Shown here: positions 36,261 to 44,342 of the stretch, in pieces | Layout: each line of letters begins with the position of its first letter | Numbering within the stretch: position 1 is the stretch's first letter | Assembly: GCA_964535735.1 (NCBI GenBank) | Contig: CAZHTM010000009.1 | Span: forward strand, 13,536 to 77,535 | Length of the DNA: 64,000 nucleotides | DNA from: J089 sp964535735 | Lineage (GTDB): Bacteria > Fidelibacterota > Marinisomatia > Marinisomatales > J089 | Direction: 5' to 3' | Notes under the pieces: model-generated | The model's database searches: none | What the model was told of the DNA's origin: nothing | What the model saw: the letters and a program-made list of their open reading frames with translations, nothing else | Translations under genes and position numbers: made by a program

Positions 36261-36266
36261 GTTCTA
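36235..36266 (-). repeat. Left inverted end of the intact IVS-type element, overlapping the purN start
   Basis: The octamers GAAGTGTT, AAAGTTCG, AGGTGTTC and ATGTTCTA carry the NAGGTGTT period. AGGTGTTCATG is the inverted complement of CATGAACACCT at the other end of the four-helix-bundle gene. The purN ATG (36260-36258) and its first nine codons are inside it. Confidence 0.65.
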
Positions 36267-36286
36267 AGTAATTGTCGGGTTAAGTT

Positions 36287-36733
36287 TTATGTTTCTTGCA
36301 AATCATGATTTTCCTTATAGTCAGGCAAAATCCATGGTTTTTGGAATGGTTCGCTGAGGTGGTATGTTTTCGACTTGTTTAGGTATTTTATTAACGCAAG
36401 GATTTGGGCTTTTACTTTCTCAGTACGTTTCAACTGATCCTGAAACTCGTTGTTAGAGATATAGGATAAGTCCAATGCGGCATACAACAAACTTTGAACC
36501 TCTGCTAAAGAACTGCTGGAATAATTAAGAAAATGAATAAAGTCTTTTTTTGAAAAACGGCTAAATCCTTCAGCAATATTGGACATAACGGATACTACAG
36601 CGCGTCGGATTTGATCCTTTATGCCAAAATCCTGTGCAAACGAACCCTTATCTGAAAGGTGATAAATCGCCCTCACCAGATTTCGTGATTCTTGCCAGCA
36701 CCTCAAATCCTGAAACTTTTCTACCTTTGCCAT
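36287..36733 (-). CDS. Four-helix-bundle protein (S23/rRNA intervening-sequence family)
   Basis: A 148-residue member of the family first seen as ORFs in 23S rRNA intervening sequences. The pattern is characteristic: FQDLRCWQESRNLVRAIYHL (helix 1), KDQIRRAVVSVMSNIAEGFSR (helix 2 with N-I-A-E-G), a Leu/Ala-rich third helix ending SLLYAALDLSYIS, and a fourth helix QILALIKYLNKS. The product forms a pentameric bundle of unknown role; relatives include the Avd accessory protein of diversity-generating retroelements. Here it sits between purD and purN and is flanked by inverted 8-base-periodic repeats, so the whole unit looks like an inserted element. Confidence 0.88.
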   Translation of the reverse strand: MAKVEKFQDLRCWQESRNLVRAIYHLSDKGSFAQDFGIKDQIRRAVVSVMSNIAEGFSRFSKKDFIHFLNYSSSSLAEVQSLLYAALDLSYISNNEFQDQLKRTEKVKAQILALIKYLNKSKTYHLSEPFQKPWILPDYKENHDLQET

Positions 36734-36770
36734 TTAATTTATTCTGGTCCCTATTTTATCTAAAAACTCG

Positions 36771-36802
36771 AACACATGAACACCTAAGCACCTAAACACC
36801 CT
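36771..36802 (+). repeat. Right inverted end of the intact IVS-type element
   Basis: Four octamers AACACATG, AACACCTA, AGCACCTA, AACACCCT on the plus strand are the inverted complement of NAGGTGTT. They lie between the four-helix-bundle gene start and the purD stop codon. Confidence 0.65.
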
Positions 36803-36826
36803 TATACATAAATCCGTCCCACCTCG

Positions 36827-38140
36827 TCAACCCATCCTCAATTTCCGCATGTGTTCCACCCGTTTTTGAATCAACTCTGTGGTCCCAATATCTTTCCGGT
36901 GAAACAGAGGTCCTTTGATCGCTCTTATTTCTTTTTCCGCGATTCGTTCTGCCTCTTCCAGGGATTCAGCCACCCCCACCACCGCCGCAGTTCGGGAACC
37001 TGTTTCCACCAAGCCCACTTCACTCTGATCCACAGCAGCCAGATAAAGGGTGTCCCTGGACGTAACTAAAGATATGTCAATGGGTTTACCCCTCACCGGA
37101 TTATCAGGGTAGCCCTCCGGTACCACATATTTACACACACTAGCCAGCGGTGAAAAAGATATAGATTGTTTATTCAACTCGCCGGTGACAATCCCTTGAC
37201 ACATATCCAGAAAATCCGTCTCCATCAACGCCAAAACATTCATGGCTTCTGGATCACCAAATCTCACATTGTATTCGATGACGCGAACACCCTGGGCCAT
37301 TGCCATAAACCCACCATATAAAATGCCTTGAAAGGGAGTGTCCGTTTCCTCCATTACGGCCCGGGCGATGGCCTGATTTATTTTCTGGGCATCTTGAATG
37401 TCTTGATCGGTTAAAAATGGAAGGGTCCCATGAACATCAGTATAAGACCCCATCCCGCCAGTATTGGGGCCGGTGTCGCCCTCAAATGCCCGCTTATGAT
37501 CTTGAACCGGAATTGTATGGAGCAGGTGGGTTCCGTCGCAAAAACTCATGAGCGAAAATTCCTCACCCTCCAGTTTTTCCTCAATCACCAGAGCGCCGCC
37601 ATTTTGGAAAATGGACTGGCAGTAATCACGAGCCTCCTGGTGATTATGAAGGTGCTCCCCAGCCACCTTGACGCCTTTTCCGCCCATGAGACCATCAAAC
37701 TTCACCACATATCGATCACCTAATTCCCCTAGAAATTCATCCACGCCTTTAAGAGAGGTAAACATCTGGAATTTTGGATAGGCTTCAATTCCGTGGTCCC
37801 GCATTAACTGCCGGGTAAACCCTTTGCTGGTTTCCAGTTGGGCCGCTGCTTTCCGGGGACCCACACAGGGAATATCCCATTTCCAGAGGGCATCGGCCAC
37901 GCCCAATTCCAACGGAGCTTCAGGACCCACAATGGCCAGGTCTACAGACTGGTTACGGGCAAACTCTGCCATAGCTTCCACATCGCTCAGCGACCCTTTA
38001 ACATACACATGACAGAGTTCCTGAATTCCCGGATTCAACCCGGAGCCATAACACAACAGCTCCGACAGATGAGGTGATTTTGCGCAAGCCCGGGCAATGG
38101 CGTGTTCCCGGGCTCCTGATCCAATCAGCAATACTTTCAT
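36827..38140 (-). CDS. purD: Phosphoribosylamine-glycine ligase (GARS)
   Basis: This joins phosphoribosylamine and glycine with ATP. The 437 residues contain the N-terminal VLLIGSGAREHAIARAC, an ATP-grasp domain with YVVKFDGLMGGKGVKVA (P-loop-like Lys/Gly stretch), DHKRAFEGDTGPNTGGMGSY and the Mg-binding EYNVRFGDPEA. Length and order are normal. Its ATG overlaps the purF stop by four bases (ATGA). Confidence 0.96.
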   Translation of the reverse strand: MKVLLIGSGAREHAIARACAKSPHLSELLCYGSGLNPGIQELCHVYVKGSLSDVEAMAEFARNQSVDLAIVGPEAPLELGVADALWKWDIPCVGPRKAAAQLETSKGFTRQLMRDHGIEAYPKFQMFTSLKGVDEFLGELGDRYVVKFDGLMGGKGVKVAGEHLHNHQEARDYCQSIFQNGGALVIEEKLEGEEFSLMSFCDGTHLLHTIPVQDHKRAFEGDTGPNTGGMGSYTDVHGTLPFLTDQDIQDAQKINQAIARAVMEETDTPFQGILYGGFMAMAQGVRVIEYNVRFGDPEAMNVLALMETDFLDMCQGIVTGELNKQSISFSPLASVCKYVVPEGYPDNPVRGKPIDISLVTSRDTLYLAAVDQSEVGLVETGSRTAAVVGVAESLEEAERIAEKEIRAIKGPLFHRKDIGTTELIQKRVEHMRKLRMG

Positions 38141-39606
38141 GCTTTCCGATCCTGATTCCGTTGATGTTCCAGGTCTCGCATTTTATCTTCCGTAATATCG
38201 CCCGTGACATAGTGTCCATCCAAGCAGGCCATGCAGGGAGATTCAATGGCATGGTTACTTTTCCGTAATACTGCTTCCTTCAGATCCTCAATATCCTGAT
38301 AAAGTAGAATATCCACATTCATGAATTGCCGTATTTCTTCGACGGTCTTTTGAGAGGCGATCAATTCACTCCGAGACGGCATATCCACCCCGTAGAAACA
38401 CGGGGATACCACTGGCGGGCAGGCGGAAACAAAATACACTTCTTTCGCACCAAAATCCCGCACCATGCGTACAATTTCCCGGCTCGTATTTCCACGGACA
38501 ATGCTATCATCCACGATCATCACTTTTTTGTCTCGGATTTCCAACTCCTGGGGAACGAGCTTGTATTTAACGGAACGCTTCCGTTGGGTCTGTCCCGGCA
38601 TGATGAAGGTGCGGCCGATAAACGGATTTTTATACAATCCCTCTGAATACCGGACCCCTAAATAATGGGCAGCGGACAAGGCTGCGGTATTGGCTGTGGA
38701 GGGGGCGGGAATCACAATGTCGGGAACAATATCCGGGTAGTGCTCTTTCCAGCGCCGGGCCAGGTTTTCTCCCATGTGCAGGCGGGAACGATATACGCTG
38801 ATATTGTTGATCAGGGTATCTGGCCGGGAGAAATACACATATTCAAAAATACAGGGTGAAAATTGGTCTTTCCGAAGAATACGGCTCTGGACGGCGCCAT
38901 CCCGTGAGATATAAATCACCTCTCCAGGACGGACAAAACCAAACTGCTGAAATCCCAGGGCGTAAAACATGGTGGTTTCACTGGAAAAAATATAATCTTT
39001 GGTGCCGTCTGAGTTGATCCGCATTCCTTTGGCAAGGGGACGAATCCCGTGGGGATCGCGAAACACCACCATCCCTTTGCCGATAATAACACTCACCACG
39101 GAATAGGCTCCGCTGATGCGCTCAAAGACTTCATCAACCGCCTGACATATTTTTTCAAAAAATGGCGTATCCGAATGATTCTGCTTTTCAAGAGCACCCG
39201 CAAAGACATGCAGAATCACTTCCACATCCACCGTGGCGTTTAAATGACGCAGATCTTTCTCTGAGAGCTCTTTCACCAGTTCGGCATAATTCACCAAGTT
39301 GCCGTTGTGCGCCATGGCAATCCCGTAGGGTACGCCGGTCCACACCGGTTGGGCGTTTTCCCGGTCATAACCTCCGGCGGTGGGATAACGGGTATGTCCC
39401 AATCCTACCGTACCTTGAAGACGGGCCATGTTTTGCTCATCGAAGATATCCCGAACCAGGCCCACTCCTTTTTTGGTGTGGAAACGAGTATCGGCGGTGA
39501 TAATTCCTGCCGCGTCCTGACCGCGATGTTGCAGGTGAATCAGGCTATCATACAATTCAGCTGCCACAAGTCGTTTTTGAGAAACAATACCCACCACACC
39601 GCACAT
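38137..39606 (-). CDS. purF: Amidophosphoribosyltransferase
   Basis: This catalyses the first committed step, PRPP plus glutamine to phosphoribosylamine. The chain begins MCGVVGIVS, so after Met removal Cys is the N-terminal nucleophile with no long propeptide, unlike the B. subtilis enzyme. HLQHRGQDAAGI is the glutaminase signature, and VMIVDDSIVRGNTS is the PRPP loop. Cys residues in SPCIFEYVYF, SACPPVVSPC and SPCMACLDGHYVTGD, the last a C-x-x-C, suggest the 4Fe-4S cluster of the B. subtilis class. Length 489. One base separates it from purB. Confidence 0.96.
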   Translation of the reverse strand: MCGVVGIVSQKRLVAAELYDSLIHLQHRGQDAAGIITADTRFHTKKGVGLVRDIFDEQNMARLQGTVGLGHTRYPTAGGYDRENAQPVWTGVPYGIAMAHNGNLVNYAELVKELSEKDLRHLNATVDVEVILHVFAGALEKQNHSDTPFFEKICQAVDEVFERISGAYSVVSVIIGKGMVVFRDPHGIRPLAKGMRINSDGTKDYIFSSETTMFYALGFQQFGFVRPGEVIYISRDGAVQSRILRKDQFSPCIFEYVYFSRPDTLINNISVYRSRLHMGENLARRWKEHYPDIVPDIVIPAPSTANTAALSAAHYLGVRYSEGLYKNPFIGRTFIMPGQTQRKRSVKYKLVPQELEIRDKKVMIVDDSIVRGNTSREIVRMVRDFGAKEVYFVSACPPVVSPCFYGVDMPSRSELIASQKTVEEIRQFMNVDILLYQDIEDLKEAVLRKSNHAIESPCMACLDGHYVTGDITEDKMRDLEHQRNQDRKA

Positions 39607-39607
39607 G

Positions 39608-40981
39608 TTACCAGTCCTCCGCCAGCTTCCGAGCCAATCCGGTATAGGTCTCCGGTGTCAGATTGATCAGGGCATTTCGGTCAGACTCGGGCAGGGGCAG
39701 GCTTTCAACAAAGGATATGTATTTTTCCCGGTCCAGCGTTTCGCCCCGGGAAAAAGCTTTCAATCGGTCGTAAGCCTCCGCGTCACCTGTCTTCCTGAGT
39801 ACGGTCTGAACCGCTTCCGCCAACACTTCCCAATGGCGGTTCAATTCTTCCCGGCAGCGACCTTCATCAACCGCCACCCGCGCCATTCCCGATGCCAAAG
39901 ATGTGATGCCCAGATAACTATATCCCAGGGCCGTAGACAGATTCCGGATGACGGTGCTACCGGACAGATCCCGCTGGAGACGGGAGCGAGTTAAGTGTTG
40001 CGTAAGAAAGGCAAAAAGAGCATTTGACATACCCAAATTGCCCTCTGCATTTTCAAACGCAATGGGATTGATTTTATGGGGCATGGTAGAAGAGCCCACT
40101 TCTTCCTCTGCTTTTTTCTGGGCAAATATCCCCCGGCTGATGTAGAGCCACATATCACGGGAAAAATCAATCAAAATGGAATGAATCCGCATGAGAACAT
40201 GCATACTTTCACTCAGAGAATCGTACGGTTCCACCTGGGTTGTGATGGGGTTAAGCTCCAGTCCCAGGGTCTCCAAAAAGGCACGACTAAACCGGGGCCA
40301 ATCCACTTGAGGGGCTGCTATTTGATGAGCAGCCCAGGATCCAGTGGCGCCGGAAAATTTTCCGGTGAATTGATGCTGAGTCAATGTCTTCTGCTGTTGC
40401 CGGAGGCGATGCGCAACCACAGCCAGTTCTTTACCAACGGTAGTGGGCGTGGCTGGTTGACCGTGAGTCAGAGACAGAAGGGGAATATTTCCGTAATCAC
40501 GAGCTTTTGATGATAGGGCCTGCTCCAACGATTTAAGTTCGGGTAACCATACATTCCTGAGAGCGTTTTTCCAGTTCAAAGTGTACGCCAGATTATTCAC
40601 ATCCTCCGATGTAAGGGCAAAATGAACCCAGGGTCGGTATGAATCCAATCCCCAGGCTGTCAACTGATGGGCGATCACCAATTCTACTGCTTTTACGTCA
40701 TGGTTTGTCCGAGCTTCCCATTCTTTGACTTCCCGGCCTTCCTCGATGGAAAAGGAGGCCGCCCACTTTCGTAGTTTAGCAATCGCATTTTCTTCCAGCG
40801 GCGGGCATTCCGGTAATGTTTCTAACTGACTCAAGGCAATCAAATAGTCCACCTCCACCTGGACTCGCGTCCGAATCAGGGCCAGCTCGGAGAAATAGTT
40901 CGCCAGTTTTTCCAGTCTGGAGCCATAGCGTCCGTCCAGGGGGGTTAGAGCTAAAAGTCGGTGATCAGTAAAATCAAACAT
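39608..40981 (-). CDS. purB: Adenylosuccinate lyase (E. coli-type)
   Basis: This cleaves fumarate from SAICAR and from adenylosuccinate, so it serves both IMP and AMP synthesis. The 457-residue protein starts with LLALTPLDGRYGSRLEKLANYFSE in the E. coli PurB style and has the lyase signature SSTMPHKINPIAFENAEG with the flexible Ser loop. The ATG at 40981 is chosen because it begins the conserved N-terminus; the open frame extends upstream into purE. It overlaps the purE end by 8 bases with no clear ribosome site, so translational coupling is likely. Confidence 0.95.
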   Translation of the reverse strand: MFDFTDHRLLALTPLDGRYGSRLEKLANYFSELALIRTRVQVEVDYLIALSQLETLPECPPLEENAIAKLRKWAASFSIEEGREVKEWEARTNHDVKAVELVIAHQLTAWGLDSYRPWVHFALTSEDVNNLAYTLNWKNALRNVWLPELKSLEQALSSKARDYGNIPLLSLTHGQPATPTTVGKELAVVAHRLRQQQKTLTQHQFTGKFSGATGSWAAHQIAAPQVDWPRFSRAFLETLGLELNPITTQVEPYDSLSESMHVLMRIHSILIDFSRDMWLYISRGIFAQKKAEEEVGSSTMPHKINPIAFENAEGNLGMSNALFAFLTQHLTRSRLQRDLSGSTVIRNLSTALGYSYLGITSLASGMARVAVDEGRCREELNRHWEVLAEAVQTVLRKTGDAEAYDRLKAFSRGETLDREKYISFVESLPLPESDRNALINLTPETYTGLARKLAEDW

Positions 40982-41372
40982 CGTGATGAAGCGCAAAAAT
41001 GCGTTTGACTGCCATTGCACAATTCCCAGGATCTAAGACGGTGAGCACCGGCGTTTGACTTGGCATTTGTAGGGTGGAATGAATGTTCACCAGCATGTCC
41101 AACTTGTCCTTGAATGGTGGACAGGCCAGGGTTGGCATTTTGGTGTTGGCGGCCACAAAACCGGAAAGGGCATTGGAACGGCCGGCGATAGTGATAAATA
41201 CCGTGTCCTGTTGATGGTCAGCCGCTTCCAGGATTTTCAGCACTTCGCGGGGTTGCTTGTGCGCCGACGCCACATATTTTTCCCAGGAAACACCTTCCTT
41301 TTCCAGTCCGGCAATAATGGATTGGGCATGATCTTCATCGCTGGTTGAACCCATAATAATCACAGCTTTCAT
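40974..41372 (-). CDS. purE: Class II PurE (AIR carboxylase)
   Basis: A 132-residue protein that begins AVIIMGSTSDEDHAQS, the PurE phosphate-binding start. The central motif is AGRSNALSGFVAANT followed by ACPPF, as in the carboxylase half of animal PAICS, not the AGGAAHLPG of class I mutases. Class II PurE carboxylates AIR directly with CO2 and needs no PurK, and no purK is present in this cluster, which agrees. It is shorter than many PurE proteins (about 160), ending soon after the last strand. A repeat element and a toxin-antitoxin pair lie upstream. Confidence 0.9.
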   Translation of the reverse strand: MKAVIIMGSTSDEDHAQSIIAGLEKEGVSWEKYVASAHKQPREVLKILEAADHQQDTVFITIAGRSNALSGFVAANTKMPTLACPPFKDKLDMLVNIHSTLQMPSQTPVLTVLDPGNCAMAVKRIFALHHDV

Positions 41373-41415
41373 AACTTGATCCTTAATGATGATCTCGCCA
41401 AAAGTGTCTTTTTTC

Positions 41416-41495
41416 TGTCATTTGGAGTTCGTCGAAAAATCTCAGGTGCTACTAATATAAATGTTGTGAGATTCTTCGCTTCGCTCAGAATGACA
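41416..41495. repeat. Intergenic inverted-repeat element (TGTCATT...AATGACA)
   Basis: An element starting TGTCATTTGGAGTTCGTCG and ending TCGCTCAGAATGACA. Its halves are imperfect inverted complements, each with an inner ATCTCA/TGAGAT. A second, longer member is at 55051-55160. This type of dispersed palindrome is common in intergenic DNA of FCB-group genomes, and no coding is seen in it. Confidence 0.7.
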
Positions 41496-41558
41496 ATTTT
41501 CACGTTTAAGAGATCTTCCTTTTCAACGTCTTCCGAATTTCTGTTTTACCCGGCGACG

Positions 41559-41825
41559 CTAAGTTCTGCGTTTGTAAACCTTACCTCGCGATCCAACGCG
41601 AAGGATTTGAATGGTAATGAACTCTTTCAAAACTGAATAAATAACCCGGTAATTCCCGATTCGAATCCGTCGGTAGTGATGAAACTGACCCCGGAGTTGT
41701 TTACCCTGAAAAGGATCATCAGCTAATTCAGTTATTTTTTTCAGAATGACTTTGACTTGTGCCCGGTCTATGCTTCGCAGGTCTTTGACCGCCCGACTGT
41801 CCCATTTTATTTTATAGGAGGCCAT
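41559..41825 (-). CDS. RelE/ParE-family toxin
   Basis: An 88-residue type II toxin. It begins YKIKWDSRAVKDLRSIDRAQ, typical of RelE/ParE proteins, and has LRGQFHHYRRIRIGNYRVIYSV, the R-x-R-x-G-x-Y-R-x-I/V-Y core. RelE members cut mRNA at the ribosome and ParE members inhibit gyrase; sequence alone does not decide. Its start overlaps the antitoxin end by 14 bases, as usual for such pairs. Confidence 0.9.
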   Translation of the reverse strand: MASYKIKWDSRAVKDLRSIDRAQVKVILKKITELADDPFQGKQLRGQFHHYRRIRIGNYRVIYSVLKEFITIQILRVGSRGKVYKRRT

Positions 41826-42030
41826 ATTCCTTTAACACATCTTCGTGGTCAATTAGTTTTTTATCCGGATCTTCATCCCGGGTCTTGGCAATGATGCCGT
41901 CATAATTATCCAGATAAAATTTCAACGACTGCTTGATTAAAGCACTCTTCGTCAAGTGCACTTCCCGTGAAAGAGTTTCCAATTCCTCTAAGAAATCGTC
42001 CTCGATTTTAAAGCTGACTGTTTTTTTCAT
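41812..42030 (-). CDS. Ribbon-helix-helix antitoxin
   Basis: A 72-residue partner of the RelE/ParE toxin. The N-terminal beta strand (TVSFKIEDDFLEELE) and following helices (LTKSALIKQSLKFYL) form a ribbon-helix-helix DNA-binding domain. The C-terminal acidic tail, with KTRDEDPDKKLIDHEDVL, would wrap and neutralise the toxin. The ATG at 42030 has GAGGAAATA directly upstream. It should repress its own promoter through the palindromes at 42046-42080. Confidence 0.9.
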   Translation of the reverse strand: MKKTVSFKIEDDFLEELETLSREVHLTKSALIKQSLKFYLDNYDGIIAKTRDEDPDKKLIDHEDVLKEYGLL

Positions 42031-42045
42031 TATTTCCTCTATCAA

Positions 42046-42080
42046 ATTACCGTGGTAATATAGGTATTACCGGTATTACC
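42046..42080 (-). promoter_or_regulatory. Toxin-antitoxin operator: palindrome plus direct repeat
   Basis: ATTACC-GT-GGTAAT (42046-42059) is a perfect 6-base-arm palindrome, and GGTATTACC occurs twice in tandem (42063-42071, 42072-42080). The sites begin 16 bases upstream of the antitoxin ATG. This arrangement fits autorepression by the ribbon-helix-helix antitoxin, alone or with toxin. Confidence 0.7.
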
Positions 42081-42109
42081 TTCCAGTTCATTTGAGAGCG
42101 GCAATCAAA

Positions 42110-43081
42110 TTACAATATCGATTGCAAATTATTTACAATCCGCTGGTGAACTGGAATGTCCGCTTTCGGAAACTGAAAGGATTGTCCTGTAATTCGTTCA
42201 TACAGGTCGATATACCGGGCCGACAATTCCACCACCAGCTCTTCCGGTGCCTCTGGAAGCGGGTCATCTCCGTAGGGATCACAATGGTCCGCAAACCAGA
42301 GGCGGAGAAATTCCTTATCGATATTTTCCGGTTCCTGTCCTTTTTGAAATCGTTCGGCATAACTGGCCTCAATCCAGTACCGGCTGGAATCGGGTGTGTG
42401 CAATTCATCCACCAGACAGATATCACCATCAGGCGATCGCCCTAACTCATACTTGGTGTCCACTAAAATCAATCCGTGTTCCTGCGCCACCTTCTGTCCA
42501 AAAGAAAAGACATCCAAAGCCAACTGGGACGCCCTTTCCCAATCCTCTGCGGCCATCCATCCCTCCGCGACAATCTCCCGGGGACTTATGGGTCGGTCAT
42601 GATCCTTTTCTTTTGTGGTGGGAGTCAATACCGGTGTGTTCAGACGCTGGTTTTTCTTTAAACCGTCGGGAAATGTGATTCCACAGTATTCCCGTTGCCC
42701 CTGATTGTAAACCGTCCACAAAGAGGTGTTTGTTGATCCCGTAATGTAGCCCCGGACGACAAATTCGATCGGAAATACCTCACATTTCCTCGCCACGGTA
42801 ACATTCGGATCCGGAATTTCCAGAACATGATTGGGAATGATGTGCTTGGTTTGGTCAAACCACCACGCGCTAGTGAGGTTAAGCACCTGACCTTTAAACG
42901 GTATCGCCGCCAAGAGACGATCAAAGGCGCTCTGGCGATCGGTGGTAATCAGAATCAGCGTATCTCCCAGATCATACGTGTCCCGAACTTTTCCCACGGT
43001 GGGAGTACCAAAAGGTAGGTTTGTGGATACTAAACAATGATTCAAAGCTGTTTTTATCGTTTCACGATAGGAATTATTCAT
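42110..43081 (-). CDS. purC: SAICAR synthetase (long form)
   Basis: This ligates aspartate to CAIR with ATP. The 323-residue length is that of the yeast-like long form rather than the roughly 240-residue E. coli form. Recognisable segments are GKVRDTYDLGDTLILITTDRQSAFDR, the family N-terminal ATP motif, EFVVRGYITGS, and LVDTKYELGRSPDGDICLVDELHTPDSSRYW, with the catalytic and Mg-binding acidic residues. It overlaps the purQ fusion gene by 8 bases. Confidence 0.95.
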   Translation of the reverse strand: MNNSYRETIKTALNHCLVSTNLPFGTPTVGKVRDTYDLGDTLILITTDRQSAFDRLLAAIPFKGQVLNLTSAWWFDQTKHIIPNHVLEIPDPNVTVARKCEVFPIEFVVRGYITGSTNTSLWTVYNQGQREYCGITFPDGLKKNQRLNTPVLTPTTKEKDHDRPISPREIVAEGWMAAEDWERASQLALDVFSFGQKVAQEHGLILVDTKYELGRSPDGDICLVDELHTPDSSRYWIEASYAERFQKGQEPENIDKEFLRLWFADHCDPYGDDPLPEAPEELVVELSARYIDLYERITGQSFQFPKADIPVHQRIVNNLQSIL

Positions 43082-44342
43082 ATGAAAAGGCCCGATGAGA
43101 GTAACGATTGAAAAGAATGTGCGAAGCCAGCACTATTTCCCTGACAAAATTCATATCTTCCGTCGATGATTCCACCACCCAAAGCACACCGCGCTTCACC
43201 GATTCAAGCCCCTGAATACCAAACCGCTCTGTCAGCGTTTCACGTTTTTTACGCCCTTTAAAATCCTCATGGGGTTGAACCAACAGGGCAAACCCATGCT
43301 CCAGAGGTTGAAATTCGGTTAATGCTTCCTTATTGGTATTCACCAGTTCTCCCGTTGATAAAATATCCCTGAGTTGCGCTTCTGTAAGGTCGTTTTTGCC
43401 CGTCAATTCCCAATGTGTAAAGCGGTTCAGGCGTACGTTAAGCCCCCGTTGCTTCAGGGCGGACTCCACAGACAGAGCTTCGTTGTCGGTAATAATTAAA
43501 CGGACGATCAGTTGCCTGCTGTTCAGTGGAGCCTGATACCGACTGATGGTCACGGAATCGGGATTCCAGATAAAGGTTGCGGGCGAGCGGTGGGGATCCC
43601 CTGAACGAATCGCATCACCCAATGAGCGGAATATTCCGTCGCCATTAGGCGTACGTTCCGGGTGCGGCATCATAGCCATAACATTACCGGAGGGATTACA
43701 CACCGCGGCGATATTTTCCAGTGATCCGTTGGGATTGACCGGAAACTCGGCTGAAACCCGACCCTCTGAATCACTATATTGAAACACAATTTGTTGGTTC
43801 TCCTTTAATTGATTCAGAACGGCTTCCGGCATAACAAATCGTCCCTGGGCATGAGCCAGGGGAATGTTCAGTATCGTTCCCGTGTCCAGGGATCGAGTAA
43901 ATACGGTGCGGGCCGGCGGCGTCGCCAGCGATAGATGGGTCCAGGCATTGTAATATCCTGTGCCCAATACATGTCCGTTTCGAACGCGCTTGTTATCGGT
44001 AAGAGCCATTGCCAATCGGAAATCGGCCGCTCCCGGAACCAGACCTGACTCAACTAGAATCTGTGCGCCGTTGCAAATTCCCAGGACGGGTTTGCCTTTC
44101 AGGCTTTCTTCTTTTAGCACACCTAACAAGGGATCAAGGGCCGCAATCGCTCCGGCGCGGCTACGGTCTTCATAGGAAAATCCACCGGTGAGGACATACC
44201 CATCACAGGCGCGGAGTTTATCAAAGGATTCATTCCAAAGAAACATAACCGGATCGCTCTCGGTGCGGCGAAGGGCCATAGCCGTCTCCCGCTCCGTATT
44301 GGATCCTGGGAATTGTATGACCGCAATTCGTGGACGATTCAT
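43074..44342 (-). CDS. purQ: FGAM synthase glutaminase PurQ fused to two PurS-like domains
   Basis: The first 268 or so residues are a PurQ glutaminase: VIQFPGSNTERE at the start, GICNGAQ with nucleophile Cys90, and MMPHPER with His227 and Glu229. A normal PurQ ends there, but this protein has 150 more residues. Residues about 276-344 (RQLIVRLIITD... AL..RGLNV... GELVNTNKEAL) and about 348-422 (FALLVQPHEDFKGRKK... GLESVKRGVLWVVE... HILFNRYSHRAFSYE) each follow the PurS pattern, including the final L-x-N-x-x-x-x-x-Y-x-Y-E. No separate purS is seen in the cluster, and PurL is the small type that needs PurS. I infer that the tandem replaces the PurS dimer in one chain. Confidence 0.88.
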   Translation of the reverse strand: MNRPRIAVIQFPGSNTERETAMALRRTESDPVMFLWNESFDKLRACDGYVLTGGFSYEDRSRAGAIAALDPLLGVLKEESLKGKPVLGICNGAQILVESGLVPGAADFRLAMALTDNKRVRNGHVLGTGYYNAWTHLSLATPPARTVFTRSLDTGTILNIPLAHAQGRFVMPEAVLNQLKENQQIVFQYSDSEGRVSAEFPVNPNGSLENIAAVCNPSGNVMAMMPHPERTPNGDGIFRSLGDAIRSGDPHRSPATFIWNPDSVTISRYQAPLNSRQLIVRLIITDNEALSVESALKQRGLNVRLNRFTHWELTGKNDLTEAQLRDILSTGELVNTNKEALTEFQPLEHGFALLVQPHEDFKGRKKRETLTERFGIQGLESVKRGVLWVVESSTEDMNFVREIVLASHILFNRYSHRAFSYE

